Source: Streptomyces goshikiensis (GTDB taxonomy: Bacteria > Actinomycetota > Actinomycetes > Streptomycetales > Streptomycetaceae). Taken from it: a DNA stretch of 64,000 nucleotides. Shown one piece after another: positions 24,350 to 33,310 of the stretch (position 1 is its first letter; each line of letters begins with the position of its first letter). A model generated the notes under the pieces. It did not search any database. It was given only the letters and a program-made list of their open reading frames with translations, and was not told the DNA's origin. The position numbers and the translations under genes are program-made. Where the stretch lies: assembly GCF_014650555.1 (NCBI RefSeq), contig NZ_BMVE01000006.1, positions 458,382 to 522,381 of the forward strand. The letters are read 5' to 3'.

Positions 24350-25960
24350 ATGACTAGTCAGACCACCGTCGGCAGCACGTCGCTCAGCAAGGAACCCGGC
24401 CCGGCGCCGGTACCGCCCTCCGGGCTGCGTGGCCATCCGTGGCTGACCCTCTTCGCCGTGGCGATCGGCGTCATGATGGTCACCCTCGACGGCACGATCG
24501 TCGCCGTCGCCAACCCGGCGATCCAGAAGGACCTCGGCGCCTCGCTCGCCGACGTCCAGTGGATCACCAACGGCTACCTCCTCGCCCTCGCGGTCTCCCT
24601 GATCACCGCGGGCAAGCTCGGCGACCGCTTCGGGCACCGCCAGACCTTCCTCATCGGCATCGCCGGCTTCGCCGCCTCCTCCGCCGCCATCGGCATCTCC
24701 GGCAGCGTCGAGCTCGTCATCGGCTTCCGCGTCGCCCAGGGCCTCTTCGGCGCGCTGCTGATGCCCGCCGCCCTCGGCCTGCTGCGCGCCACCTTCCCCG
24801 CCGAGAAGCTCAACATGGCCATCGGCATCTGGGGCATGGTCATCGGCGCCTCGACCGCCGCCGGGCCGATCGTCGGCGGCCTGCTCGTCGAGCACGTCAG
24901 CTGGCAGTCCGTCTTCTTCATCAACGTGCCCGTCGGTGTCATCGCGCTCGTCTTCGGCCTGGTGATCCTCGTCGACCACCGCGCCGAGAACGCCCCGCGC
25001 TCCTTCGACGTCCTCGGCGTCCTCCTGCTCTCCGGGGCGATGTTCTCCCTGATCTGGGCGCTCATCAAGGCCGCCGAATGGGGCTGGGGCGACTCCAGGA
25101 CGGTGCTCTTCCTCGCCCTGTCCGTGCTGTGCTTCGGGCTCTTCGCCCTCTGGGAGACCCGCGTCGGCGAACCCCTGATCCCGCTCGGCATGTTCCGCTC
25201 GCTGCCGCTGTCCGCAGGCACCGTGCTGATGGTGCTGATGGCCTTCGCGTTCATGGGCGGGCTGTTCTTCGTCACCTTCTACCTGCAGAACGTGCACGGG
25301 ATGAGCCCCGTCGACAGCGGACTGCACCTGCTGCCGCTCACCGGCATGATGATCGTCGGCTCCCCGCTGGCCGGCGCCGCCATCACCAAGGTCGGCCCGC
25401 GCGTCCCGCTCGTCGCGGGCATGGTCGCCACCGCCGTCGCCTGCTTCGGGATGGCCCGGCTGACCGCGGGCACCGGCACCCTCACCATGTCGCTCTGGTT
25501 CGCGCTGCTCGGCCTCGGGCTCGCGCCCGTCATGGTCGGGGCCACCGAGGTCATCGTCGGCAACGCCCCGCTGGAGCTGTCCGGGGTGGCCGGCGGTCTC
25601 CAGCAGGCCGCCATGCAGGTCGGCGGCAGCCTGGGCACCGCCGTCCTCGGCGCGGTCATGGCCGGTACGGTCAGCGACTCGTTCGGGGACAACTGGGCCG
25701 GGGCCGGGCTGCCCCCGCTCACCCCGGAGCAGGCGGAACTCGCCGAGAAGGGCGTCCAGGTCGGCATCGCGCCGGTGCCGCCGCAGGCCCCCGAGCCCGT
25801 GGTCCGCGCCATCACCGGGGTCGCGCACGACACGTTCGTGTCCGGCATGAGCACCGCCTTCACCGTCGCCGGCGTGGTCGCGGTGCTCGCCGCGATCGTG
25901 GCCTGCTTCACCAAGCGCGGGGAGCACGCGGGCGCCGGGGCGGGCGCGGCCCACATCTGA
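24350..25960 (+). CDS. MFS drug exporter, DHA2 (EmrB/QacA) family, 14 membrane helices
   Basis: A 536-residue transporter. The first helix bears LDGTIVAVANPAIQ (DHA2 motif D1), loop 2-3 has GKLGDRFGHRQTF (motif A) and helix 5 has the motif C-like GPIVGGLLVEHVSWQSVFFINVPVG. The length and spacing fit 14 helices. Proton-driven DHA2 pumps export lipophilic cations, dyes or antibiotics. It is divergent from the TetR gene, which probably controls it through the dyad at 24320-24338. The ATG lies six bases after a -10 element, with no ribosome site. A perfect 13-bp hairpin follows about 50 bases after the stop. Confidence 0.95.
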   Translation: MTSQTTVGSTSLSKEPGPAPVPPSGLRGHPWLTLFAVAIGVMMVTLDGTIVAVANPAIQKDLGASLADVQWITNGYLLALAVSLITAGKLGDRFGHRQTFLIGIAGFAASSAAIGISGSVELVIGFRVAQGLFGALLMPAALGLLRATFPAEKLNMAIGIWGMVIGASTAAGPIVGGLLVEHVSWQSVFFINVPVGVIALVFGLVILVDHRAENAPRSFDVLGVLLLSGAMFSLIWALIKAAEWGWGDSRTVLFLALSVLCFGLFALWETRVGEPLIPLGMFRSLPLSAGTVLMVLMAFAFMGGLFFVTFYLQNVHGMSPVDSGLHLLPLTGMMIVGSPLAGAAITKVGPRVPLVAGMVATAVACFGMARLTAGTGTLTMSLWFALLGLGLAPVMVGATEVIVGNAPLELSGVAGGLQQAAMQVGGSLGTAVLGAVMAGTVSDSFGDNWAGAGLPPLTPEQAELAEKGVQVGIAPVPPQAPEPVVRAITGVAHDTFVSGMSTAFTVAGVVAVLAAIVACFTKRGEHAGAGAGAAHI

Positions 25961-26010
25961 GCCGCCCGCTCCGCACCGCCGCCACGGAGGCGTCAACTCC
26001 GTACGGACGA

Positions 26011-26040
26011 CAGCCCCGCCGGACGGTTCCGGCGGGGCTG
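26011..26040 (+). terminator. Hairpin terminator after MFS exporter
   Basis: A perfect 13-bp stem (26011-26023 with 26028-26040) with a CGGT loop. Confidence 0.85.
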
Positions 26041-26162
26041 TCGCCTATCCGGGTGGACCCGCCCGCACCCCCTTCCGCCCGCCCGTCCGCGCAGGTCAGC
26101 GTGGTGGCTACGGAGCTCCGGAACGGTCCGGGGCCCTTGCGTCCACAAGGAGTTGACCCGTC

Positions 26163-26624
26163 ATGCGTACGTGGAGCACCACTTTCGCCGCCGCCACCGT
26201 CCTGGCCGGCACCGTCCTGATCCCGAGCTCGGCCGGCTCAGCCCACGCGGCGGAGCACGCAGCGCAGCACGCGGCGGGACACGGCGTGCAGCGCGCCGCC
26301 GTCCGGGCCGGGGGCCATTCCTCCGGGCCGCCGGCGCCGACGCTCGGGGCCTGCGCCAGCGGGCAGCTGTGCCTGTGGGGCAAGCCCGACTTCAAGGGGG
26401 CCAAGCGCACCCACGAACTCAGCACCCTCGACATCAACAGCTGTACGGCGCTGCCCGCCGGCACCACCGCCCAGTCCCTCGTCAACCGCACCGGCAGGCC
26501 CGTGACCACCTACCAATCGGCGGAGTGCGCCGAGACCGGCGAGTTCCAGACGTACCCGGGCGACGGGGTCTGGCTGCCCCAGTCCCCCTACCAGGTAAGG
26601 GCTTTCAAGGTGTGGGAGCGCTAG
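26163..26624 (+). CDS. Secreted peptidase-inhibitor family I36-like protein
   Basis: A 153-residue exported protein. A signal peptide covers about residues 1-29 (cut near SAHA), followed by a His/Ala-rich linker and a small crystallin-like domain from residue 60. The start of that domain, CASGQLCLWGKPDFKGAKR, is the typical I36/SMPI entry, with four cysteines (two probable disulfides). The family includes the Streptomyces metalloproteinase inhibitor SMPI, but many members are not shown to inhibit anything. The ATG has AAGGAG about 8 bases upstream. Its end overlaps the convergent ion-channel gene by 20 bases. Confidence 0.85.
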   Translation: MRTWSTTFAAATVLAGTVLIPSSAGSAHAAEHAAQHAAGHGVQRAAVRAGGHSSGPPAPTLGACASGQLCLWGKPDFKGAKRTHELSTLDINSCTALPAGTTAQSLVNRTGRPVTTYQSAECAETGEFQTYPGDGVWLPQSPYQVRAFKVWER

Positions 26625-27468
26625 CCGCCGCCACCGGGGGCAGACCCTGACCACCACCCGTATCCCGGTCCCGGTCCCGGTCCTGCGGCGCCCCGGCGCG
26701 GTCCTCCCGCGCCGGAGCGCCGGCCGGGCCGGGCGCGGACCCCGCCGCGCCGCGCAGCAGGGCCACCTCGGCGCGCAGCGCCCGTACCTCCTCGGTCAGC
26801 TCCGTGATCGCGGCGGTCTGCGCCTGCTCCACCCGGTCGTCGCGCTCGAAGCGGGAGATGAACCAGGCCGCGATGTTCGCGGTCACCACACCGAGCAGGG
26901 CGATCCCCGACAGCATCAGGCCCACCGCCAGCACCCGGCCCAGCCCGGTGGTGGGGGAGTGGTCGCCGTACCCGACGGTCGTCATCGTGGTGAACGACCA
27001 CCACACCGCATCGCCCAGGTTCTTGATGTTCCCGTTCGGGGCGTCCCGCTCCACGCTCAGCACCGCCAGGGAGCCGAACATCAGCAGCCCCACCACCGCC
27101 CCGGCGACATAGGTCGTCAGCCGGATCTGCGGGGCCATCCGGGCCCGCCGGCCCACCAGCATCAACGTGGCGACCAGCCGCAGCAGCCGCAGCGGCTGGA
27201 CCAGGGGCAGCACCACGGCCGCCAGGTCCAGCCAGTGCGTCCGTACGAACACCCTGCGGTCCCCCGCCAGGCACAGCCGGACCAGGTAGTCGACGGCGAA
27301 GGCCGCCCACACCACCCACTCCGCGTGGGTGCACGCCCGCTGCACCGCCCGGCTCGCGTCGGGGGCGACGATCGGCACGGCGTAGGCGACGGCGAAAGCC
27401 ACGGCGAGCACCAGCAGGGGAGCCTGCGTACGGCGCTCCCACCGCGACTTGCGGGAGGGTTCCTTCAT
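26605..27468 (-). CDS. Voltage-gated-type potassium channel protein
   Basis: A 287-residue channel subunit. The selectivity filter TVGYGD sits at 164-169 between pore helices, preceded by a voltage-sensor-like region (segments near 16-35, 50-65, 78-92 and an arginine-bearing RLLRLVATLMLVGRRAR). A C-terminal coiled coil at about 210-240 would help tetramer assembly, and the tail is charged and repetitive (REDRAGAPQDRDRDRD). It conducts K+ across the cytoplasmic membrane. The ATG at 27466-27468 is chosen over one nine bases upstream by comparison with related starts; neither has a good ribosome site. The gene is convergent with the I36 gene, overlapping it by 20 bases. Confidence 0.92.
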   Translation of the reverse strand: MKEPSRKSRWERRTQAPLLVLAVAFAVAYAVPIVAPDASRAVQRACTHAEWVVWAAFAVDYLVRLCLAGDRRVFVRTHWLDLAAVVLPLVQPLRLLRLVATLMLVGRRARMAPQIRLTTYVAGAVVGLLMFGSLAVLSVERDAPNGNIKNLGDAVWWSFTTMTTVGYGDHSPTTGLGRVLAVGLMLSGIALLGVVTANIAAWFISRFERDDRVEQAQTAAITELTEEVRALRAEVALLRGAAGSAPGPAGAPAREDRAGAPQDRDRDRDTGGGQGLPPVAAASAPTP

Positions 27469-27492
27469 GCGAAGCATCGTAAAGAACGAGTA

Positions 27493-27524
27493 AGGGGCGC
27501 CGGGACAGGTGTCCCGGCGCCCCT
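27493..27524 (-). terminator. Hairpin terminator after aceE
   Basis: A perfect 14-bp stem (27493-27506 with 27511-27524) with an AGGT loop, 28 bases downstream of the aceE stop on the minus strand. Confidence 0.85.
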
Positions 27525-27551
27525 CACACGACCGTGAAAACCACGCGCAGG

Positions 27552-30284
27552 CTACGCGTCCCCGCCCGCGGCGCCCGGATCGGCCGCGGCCACGTCCAGC
27601 AGCTGGTAGCGGTCGACCGCCTGCTTCAGCGCCGAGCGGTCGATCCGGCCGTCGCGGGCCAGCTCCGTCAGCACCGCCAGGACGATCGACTGCGCGTCGA
27701 TGTGGAAGAACCGGCGGGCCGCGCCGCGGGTGTCGGCGAAGCCGAAGCCGTCCGCGCCCAGCGAGGTGTACCGGCCCGGCACCCAGCGCGAGATCTGGTC
27801 CGGAACGGACCGCATCCAGTCCGAGACCGCGACGAACGGCCCCTCCGCGCCCGACAGCTTCCGCGTCACGTACGGAACGCGCTGCTCCTCCTCCGGGTGG
27901 AGCAGGTTGTGCTCCTCCACCTCCACGGCCTCGCGGCGCAGCTCGTTCCAGGAGGTCGCCGACCAGACGTCCGCCCGTACGTTCCAGTCCGCGGCCAGGA
28001 TCCGCTGCGCCTCCAGCGCCCACGGCACCGCCACGCCCGAGGCCATGATCTGCGCCCCGATGGCGCCGGAGGAGCCCTGCGACACCCGGTGGATGCCCTG
28101 GAGGATGCCGTCCACGTCGACGTCCGCCGGCTCGGCCGGGTGCTGGATCGGCTCGTTGTAGACCGTCAGGTAGTAGAAGACGTCCTCGGCGTCCGGCCCG
28201 TACATGCGCCGCAGGCCGTCCTTGACGATGTGCGCGATCTCGTACCCGTACGCCGGGTCGTAGGCGACGCAGCCCGGGTTCGTCGAGGCCAGCAGCTGGG
28301 AGTGACCGTCGGCGTGCTGGAGGCCCTCACCCGTCAGGGTGGTCCGGCCGGCGGTCGCGCCGAGGACGAATCCGCGCGCCAGCTGGTCGGCCATCTGCCA
28401 GAACTGGTCACCGGTGCGCTGGAAACCGAACATCGAGTAGAAGACGTACACCGGGATCAGCGGCTCGCCGTGCGTGGCGTAGGCCGAACCCGCCGCGATC
28501 AGCGAGGCCGTGCAGCCCGCCTCCGAGATGCCGTCGTGCAGCATCTGGCCGGTCGGGGACTCCTTGTACGCGAGCAGCAGCTCGCGGTCGACCGCCTCGT
28601 ACTGCTGGCCCAGCGGGTTGTAGATCTTGGCGCTCGGGAAGAAGGCGTCCATGCCGAAGGTGCGGTACTCGTCCGGCGCGATCAGCACGAAGCGCTTGCC
28701 GATCTCCTTGTCCCGCATCAGGTCCTTCAGGATGCGGACGAAGGCCATCGTGGTCGCGATCGACTGCTGGCCGGAGCCCTTGCGGGCCGCCGCGTACGTG
28801 CTGTCGCCGGGCAGCTGGAGCGGCTTGGCGCGCACCACGCGGGTCGGCACGTAGCCGCCGTGCGCGCTGCGCTGGTCGTGCATGTACTGGATCTCCGGGG
28901 AGTTGCGGCCCGGGTGGTAGTACGGCGGGGCGCCGTTCTCCAGCTGCGCGTCCGTGATCGGGATGTGCAGGCGGTCGCGGAAGCGCTTGAGGTCGTCGAC
29001 CGTCAGCTTCTTCATCTGGTGCGTCGCGTTGCGGCCCTCGAAGTTCGGGCCGAGCGTCCAGCCCTTGACCGTCTGCGCGAGGATCACCGTCGGCTGGCCC
29101 TTGTGGGCCTTGGCCGCCGCGTACGCCGCGTAGACCTTCTTGTGGTCGTGGCCGCCGCGGCCCAGGTGCTGGATCTGGCGGTCGGACATGTTCTCGACCA
29201 TCGCGCGCAGCCGCTGGTCGCCGCCGAAGAAGTGCTCGCGGATGTACGCGCCCGACTCGGTGGCGTACGTCTGGAACTGCCCGTCGGGGGTGGAGTTCAT
29301 CTTGTTGACCAGGATGCCGTCCCGGTCCTGGGCCAGCAGCGGGTCCCAGGAGCGGTCCCAGATCAGCTTGATGACGTTCCAGCCGGCACCCCGGAAGATC
29401 GACTCCAGCTCCTGGATGATCTTGCCGTTGCCGCGCACCGGGCCGTCGAGGCGCTGGAGGTTGCAGTTGACGACGAAGGTCAGGTTGTCCAGGCCCTCGC
29501 GGGCGGCGATCGACAGCTGCCCCAGCGACTCCGGCTCGTCCATCTCGCCGTCGCCGAGATACGCCCAAACGTGGGACTTGGAGGTGTCCGCGATCCCGCG
29601 CGCCTCCATGTACCGGTTCATCCGGGCCTGGTAGATCGCGCCGAGCGGGCCGAGGCCCATCGAGACGGTCGGGAACTCCCAGAAGTCCGGCATCAGCCGC
29701 GGGTGCGGGTAGCTGGAGAGGCCGTACGGGGCCTTCGACTTCTCCTGGCGGAACGCGTCGAGCTGCTGCTCGGAGAGCCGGTCCAGGAGGTAGGCGCGGG
29801 CGTAGATGCCGGGCGAGGCGTGCCCCTGGAAGAAGATCTGGTCGCCGCCGTCGCCCTCGTCCTTGCCCCGGAAGAAGTGGTTGAAGCCCACGTCGTAGAG
29901 GGAGGCCGAGGAGGCGAAGGTCGCGATGTGGCCGCCGACGCCGATCCCGGGACGCTGGGCGCGCGAGACCATCACGGCCGCGTTCCACCGGGTGGCGTTC
30001 AGGACCTTGCGCTCGATCTCCTCGTTGCCGGGGAAGAAGGGCTCGTCCTTGGTGGCGATCGTGTTGACGTAGTCCGAGCTGCGCATCTCGGGCACGGCCA
30101 CGCGCCTCTCGCGGGCGCGCTCGATCAGGCGCAACATCAGATAGCGGGCCCGTTCACGGCCCCGCTCGTCGACGGCCGCGTCCAGGGAGTCGAGCCACTC
30201 CTGCGTCTCCTCCGGATCGAAGTCCGGGACCTGGCTCGGAAGGCCGCCAATGATGATCGGATTGCGATCGGATGCGGAAGCCAC
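27552..30284 (-). CDS. aceE: Pyruvate dehydrogenase E1 component, homodimeric type
   Basis: A 910-residue thiamine-diphosphate enzyme. The TPP-binding motif begins at VWAYLGDGEMDEPE and ends in VVNCNLQRLDGPV near residues 250-285. The homodimeric E1 landmarks GVGGHIATFASSASLYDVGFNHF (in two parts) and FYYLTVYNEP are present. It decarboxylates pyruvate and acetylates the lipoyl domain of E2, feeding acetyl-CoA to the TCA cycle and to fatty-acid synthesis. The GTG at 30282-30284 has GAAGGA about 6 bases upstream and starts VASASDRNPIII; a longer ATG start lacks this. E2 and E3 genes are not adjacent, as usual in Streptomyces. A TTACCC-CC-GGGTAA dyad lies 80 bases upstream. Confidence 0.96.
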   Translation of the reverse strand: MASASDRNPIIIGGLPSQVPDFDPEETQEWLDSLDAAVDERGRERARYLMLRLIERARERRVAVPEMRSSDYVNTIATKDEPFFPGNEEIERKVLNATRWNAAVMVSRAQRPGIGVGGHIATFASSASLYDVGFNHFFRGKDEGDGGDQIFFQGHASPGIYARAYLLDRLSEQQLDAFRQEKSKAPYGLSSYPHPRLMPDFWEFPTVSMGLGPLGAIYQARMNRYMEARGIADTSKSHVWAYLGDGEMDEPESLGQLSIAAREGLDNLTFVVNCNLQRLDGPVRGNGKIIQELESIFRGAGWNVIKLIWDRSWDPLLAQDRDGILVNKMNSTPDGQFQTYATESGAYIREHFFGGDQRLRAMVENMSDRQIQHLGRGGHDHKKVYAAYAAAKAHKGQPTVILAQTVKGWTLGPNFEGRNATHQMKKLTVDDLKRFRDRLHIPITDAQLENGAPPYYHPGRNSPEIQYMHDQRSAHGGYVPTRVVRAKPLQLPGDSTYAAARKGSGQQSIATTMAFVRILKDLMRDKEIGKRFVLIAPDEYRTFGMDAFFPSAKIYNPLGQQYEAVDRELLLAYKESPTGQMLHDGISEAGCTASLIAAGSAYATHGEPLIPVYVFYSMFGFQRTGDQFWQMADQLARGFVLGATAGRTTLTGEGLQHADGHSQLLASTNPGCVAYDPAYGYEIAHIVKDGLRRMYGPDAEDVFYYLTVYNEPIQHPAEPADVDVDGILQGIHRVSQGSSGAIGAQIMASGVAVPWALEAQRILAADWNVRADVWSATSWNELRREAVEVEEHNLLHPEEEQRVPYVTRKLSGAEGPFVAVSDWMRSVPDQISRWVPGRYTSLGADGFGFADTRGAARRFFHIDAQSIVLAVLTELARDGRIDRSALKQAVDRYQLLDVAAADPGAAGGDA

Positions 30285-30755
30285 GCTGTTCCTTCGCTGT
30301 CGGGGGAGTCGCGCCTTGGGGTCGCCGCCTCCCATGGTCGTACTCTCGGCGGGAATCTTCATCTTTACCCCCGGGTAACCCTTGGAACTTCCGGGTTGTC
30401 GGGGGTGGCGTCCGGAAGCGGGCGGCTTCGCGGCAAGGAGCGAGTCCGGCCAAACCGCAACCTTACGCTTCAAGTCGATCAGTCCGTTCGCAAGGGTGTT
30501 CGTCCCTCAAACAGGTAGGAAAGCCTTCCGGGGCCGCCGATGATGTCGAATGAGCTGGAATGGTGTGGGATGAATCACCAGAGGTGCATACGGGGAGGCT
30601 GAAAGTTGCGGCGAGACGGCCGCAATCGTCACCGTTTCGACGGTCTCGGCGGCCGGGTACTTGCGCGATCCGCCGCGCCCGTGTGGACTACGCCCAATGC
30701 TGCGCGTACGCGCGCCGCCGAAAGACATTCACCGAACATGAGCAGGAGGCACCCC
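30285..30755. promoter_or_regulatory. Divergent control region between aceE and DUF3052 gene
   Basis: A 471-base gap without a convincing gene. It holds the dyad TTACCC-CC-GGGTAA at 30365-30378, on the aceE side, and is poorer in GC than the flanking genes in the middle (about 30460-30600). Both aceE and the DUF3052 gene must start here. I cannot place a -10/-35 pair with confidence. Short reading frames in this gap lack coding bias. Confidence 0.5.
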
Positions 30756-31181
30756 GTGAGCGCGACCGCGGACCACGCGGAGAGCCTGGCCGCCCGGCTG
30801 GGTTTCCAGTCCGAACAGGTGGTCCAGGAGATCGGCTACGACGACGACGTCGATCAGGAATTCCGTGACGCCGTCGAGAAGCTCGTCAGCGAGCTCGCCG
30901 ACGAGGACTACGACGACGTCGCCGACGCGGTGCTGTTGTGGTTCCGCGACGAGGACGGCGATCTGACGGACGCCCTGGTCGATGCGACCGAGCTGGTCGA
31001 GGACGGCGCACTGATCCTGCTGCTGACCCCCAAGACGGGCCGTGACGGCTACGTCGAGGCCAGCGACATCAGCGAGGCGGCCGAAACGGCCGGCCTCTCC
31101 CTCGCCAAGGGCCTGCCCGTCGGCAAGGAGTGGACCTCCACCAAGCTGGTGACGCCGAAGGCAGCCAAGGCCAAGCGCTGA
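30756..31181 (+). CDS. DUF3052 domain-containing protein
   Basis: A 141-residue acidic protein (VVQEIGYDDDVDQEFRDAV early, many Asp/Glu) ending in a basic KAAKAKR tail. It matches the DUF3052 family along its length; function is unknown. Conserved hydrophobic strands around ALILLLTPKTGRDGYVEASDI suggest a small alpha/beta fold. The GTG at 30756 has GGAGG 6 bases upstream, which decides it over an ATG six codons earlier. It sits opposite aceE in the same arrangement seen in other Streptomyces and is followed by a 20-bp hairpin. Confidence 0.92.
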   Translation: MSATADHAESLAARLGFQSEQVVQEIGYDDDVDQEFRDAVEKLVSELADEDYDDVADAVLLWFRDEDGDLTDALVDATELVEDGALILLLTPKTGRDGYVEASDISEAAETAGLSLAKGLPVGKEWTSTKLVTPKAAKAKR

Positions 31182-31204
31182 GCCGCGCCCCGCAGCCAAG
31201 CAGA

Positions 31205-31251
31205 CACGCACCCCGCCGACCGGACTCCACCTCCGGTCGGCGGGGTGCGTG
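31205..31251 (+). terminator. Strong hairpin terminator after DUF3052 gene
   Basis: A perfect 20-bp stem (31205-31224 with 31232-31251) with a 7-base loop. Confidence 0.9.
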
Positions 31252-31347
31252 CGTCCCGGCACCGCGGCGCGCCTAGGCTGGCCACCGGAACCCGGCTGTC
31301 ACCCGAACAGCCCAACGCGGACGTGCAGGAACGAAGGGATGCGAGAG

Positions 31348-31806
31348 ATGGCGATCGAGGTCGGCGACAAGGCCCCGGACTTCGTGCTCAAGGACAACCA
31401 CGGTGCCACCGTGCGGCTCTCCGACTTCCGGGGGGAGAAGGCCGTCGTGCTGCTCTTCTACCCGTTCGCCTTCACTGGCGTCTGCACCGGGGAGCTGTGC
31501 GAGCTGCGCGACCAGCTGCCCCGCTTCCAGAACGACGAGGTCCAGCTCCTCGCGGTCTCCAACGACTCCGTGCCGACCCTGCGGGTCTTCGGTGAGCAGG
31601 AGCAGCTCGAATACCCGCTGCTGTCGGACTTCTGGCCGCACGGGGAGACCTCCCGCGCGTACGGCGTCTTCGACGAGGAGAAGGGCTGCGCCGTGCGCGG
31701 CACCTTCATCATCGACAAGGAGGGCGTCGTGCGCTGGACGGTCGTCAACGGGCTGCCCGACGCGCGTGACCTGAACGAGTACATCAAGGCGCTCGACAGC
31801 CTCTGA
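31348..31806 (+). CDS. Peroxiredoxin, AhpE/TSA type
   Basis: A 152-residue thioredoxin-fold peroxidase. The peroxidatic cysteine is Cys46 in FAFTGVCTGELC, with Cys51 five residues on and a third cysteine at KGCAVRGTF. The PxxxTxxC active-site geometry is intact. The group resembles mycobacterial AhpE, which reduces peroxides and peroxynitrite with mycothiol or mycoredoxin. The ATG at 31348 has GAAGGG about 9 bases upstream; an ATG nine bases earlier is an alternative. Downstream, three identical palindromes separate it from the Ter cluster. Confidence 0.94.
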   Translation: MAIEVGDKAPDFVLKDNHGATVRLSDFRGEKAVVLLFYPFAFTGVCTGELCELRDQLPRFQNDEVQLLAVSNDSVPTLRVFGEQEQLEYPLLSDFWPHGETSRAYGVFDEEKGCAVRGTFIIDKEGVVRWTVVNGLPDARDLNEYIKALDSL

Positions 31807-31860
31807 CCCGTACGGGGCCGCAGGAACCCGTACGGGAATCCGTGCGAGGGCCCGTACGGG
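31807..31860. repeat. Three copies of the palindrome CCCGTACGGG
   Basis: Identical 10-bp perfect palindromes lie at 31807-31816, 31827-31836 and 31851-31860, spaced by 20 and 24 bases, just after the peroxiredoxin stop and about 110 bases before terD. They could be a clustered protein-binding site or alternative hairpins that end transcription. Confidence 0.75.
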
Positions 31861-31972
31861 GTTCGGTACGAAAACCGCTTACGGGCGGGAACCCGTCACT
31901 AGGATCGAAACGTTGATCCCGTAGAAACCGCACGACGGGGCCCCGCCCCACACACATACCTCTGGAGGACCC

Positions 31973-32548
31973 GTGGGAGTCAGCCTCAGCAAGGGCGGCA
32001 ACGTCTCGCTGACCAAGGCCGCGCCTAACCTGACGGCGGTCATCGTCGGTCTGGGCTGGGACGCTCGCACCACCACCGGTGTCGACTTCGACCTCGACGC
32101 CAGCGCGATCCTGACCAACGACCAGGGCAAGGTCGCCAGCGACGCGAACTTCGTGTTCTTCAACAACCTGAAGAGCCCGGACGGCTCGGTCGAGCACACC
32201 GGTGACAACACCACCGGCGAGGGCGAGGGCGACGACGAGGCGATCAAGGTCAACCTGGCCGGCGTCCCGGCCGATGTCGCCAAGATCGTCTTCCCGGTCT
32301 CGATCTACGAGGCCGAGAGCCGCCAGCAGAGCTTTGGCCAGGTCCGCAACGCGTACATCCGCGTCGTGAACCAGGCCGACAACACCGAGCTCGCCCGCTA
32401 CGACCTCTCCGAGGACGCCTCGACCGAGACCGCCATGGTCTTCGGCGAGCTCTACCGCAACGGCGCGGAGTGGAAGTTCCGTGCCATCGGCCAGGGTTAC
32501 GCCTCCGGCCTGCGCGGGATCGCGCAGGACTTCGGCGTCAACGTCTGA
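31973..32548 (+). CDS. terD: TerD family calcium-binding stress protein
   Basis: A 191-residue TerD protein. The family signature is complete: GVSLSKGGNVSLTK at the start, LGWDAR near 28-33, the acidic calcium loop GVDFDLDASA at 36-45, HTGDNTTGEGEGDDE near 75-89, and the closing FRAIGQGYASGL. TerD proteins bind two Ca2+ ions on these Asp-rich loops and act in cell-envelope and chemical stress. In Streptomyces they are needed for normal development. The GTG has GGAGG about 6 bases upstream. A very similar paralogue follows after 163 bases, indicating a local duplication. Confidence 0.96.
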   Translation: MGVSLSKGGNVSLTKAAPNLTAVIVGLGWDARTTTGVDFDLDASAILTNDQGKVASDANFVFFNNLKSPDGSVEHTGDNTTGEGEGDDEAIKVNLAGVPADVAKIVFPVSIYEAESRQQSFGQVRNAYIRVVNQADNTELARYDLSEDASTETAMVFGELYRNGAEWKFRAIGQGYASGLRGIAQDFGVNV

Positions 32549-32711
32549 GTCCGAATCGCGGCCCGAGTCTCAGGGCAGTCCCTCCGTCCGGCGCCGTGCA
32601 CTGTGTGTACGGCGCCGGACCGGGTTTACCGCGGGCGTTCCGCGGGTTTCACCACAGCAGGGCCGCGAACGTCGTGCCGCGGCCCCCACGTCGTCCGGGG
32701 AGGACCACATC

Positions 32712-33287
32712 ATGGGCGTCACACTCGCCAAGGGGGGCAATGTCTCCCTCTCCAAGGCCGCACCGAACCTGACCCGGGTCCTCGTCGGGCTCGGCTGGGA
32801 CGCGCGCTCGACCACGGGGGCCGACTTCGACCTCGACGCCAGCGCGCTGCTGTGCAACAGCGGCCGGGTGCTCGGGGACGAGTACTTCGTCTTCTACAAC
32901 AACCTCAAGAGCCCCGAGGGCTCCGTCGAACACACCGGGGACAACCTCACCGGCGAGGGTGAAGGCGACGACGAGTCGATCATCATCGATCTCACCAAGG
33001 TGCCGGACCGCGTCGACAAGATCGTCTTCCCGGTCTCGATCCATGAGGCGGAAGCCCGCCGGCAGAGCTTCGGCCAGGTCAGCAATGCCTTCATCCGTGT
33101 GGTGAACGAGGCGGACGGGCAGGAACTCGCCCGCTACGACCTGACCGAGGACGCCTCCAGCGAGACCGCGATGATCTTCGGCGAGGTTTACCGGTACGGC
33201 GGCGAATGGAAGTTCAGGGCCGTGGGGCAGGGGTACGCGTCAGGCCTCCGGGGCATCGCTCTAGACTTCGGGGTCAACGTTTCGTAA
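32712..33287 (+). CDS. terD: TerD family calcium-binding stress protein (second copy)
   Basis: A 191-residue paralogue of the preceding gene with the same motifs: GVTLAKGGNVSLSK, LGWDAR, GADFDLDASA and HTGDNLTGEGEGDDE. The acidic calcium-binding residues are all kept. Differences cluster in surface positions (for example LLCNSGRVLGDEYF in place of ILTNDQGKVASDANF), so the two may have diverged in partner choice. The ATG has GGGGAGGA upstream. Only 23 bases separate its stop from the TerC-like gene, so those two are probably co-transcribed. Confidence 0.96.
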   Translation: MGVTLAKGGNVSLSKAAPNLTRVLVGLGWDARSTTGADFDLDASALLCNSGRVLGDEYFVFYNNLKSPEGSVEHTGDNLTGEGEGDDESIIIDLTKVPDRVDKIVFPVSIHEAEARRQSFGQVSNAFIRVVNEADGQELARYDLTEDASSETAMIFGEVYRYGGEWKFRAVGQGYASGLRGIALDFGVNVS

Positions 33288-33310
33288 AGCCGTACAACGA
33301 TGGGGTGCCA

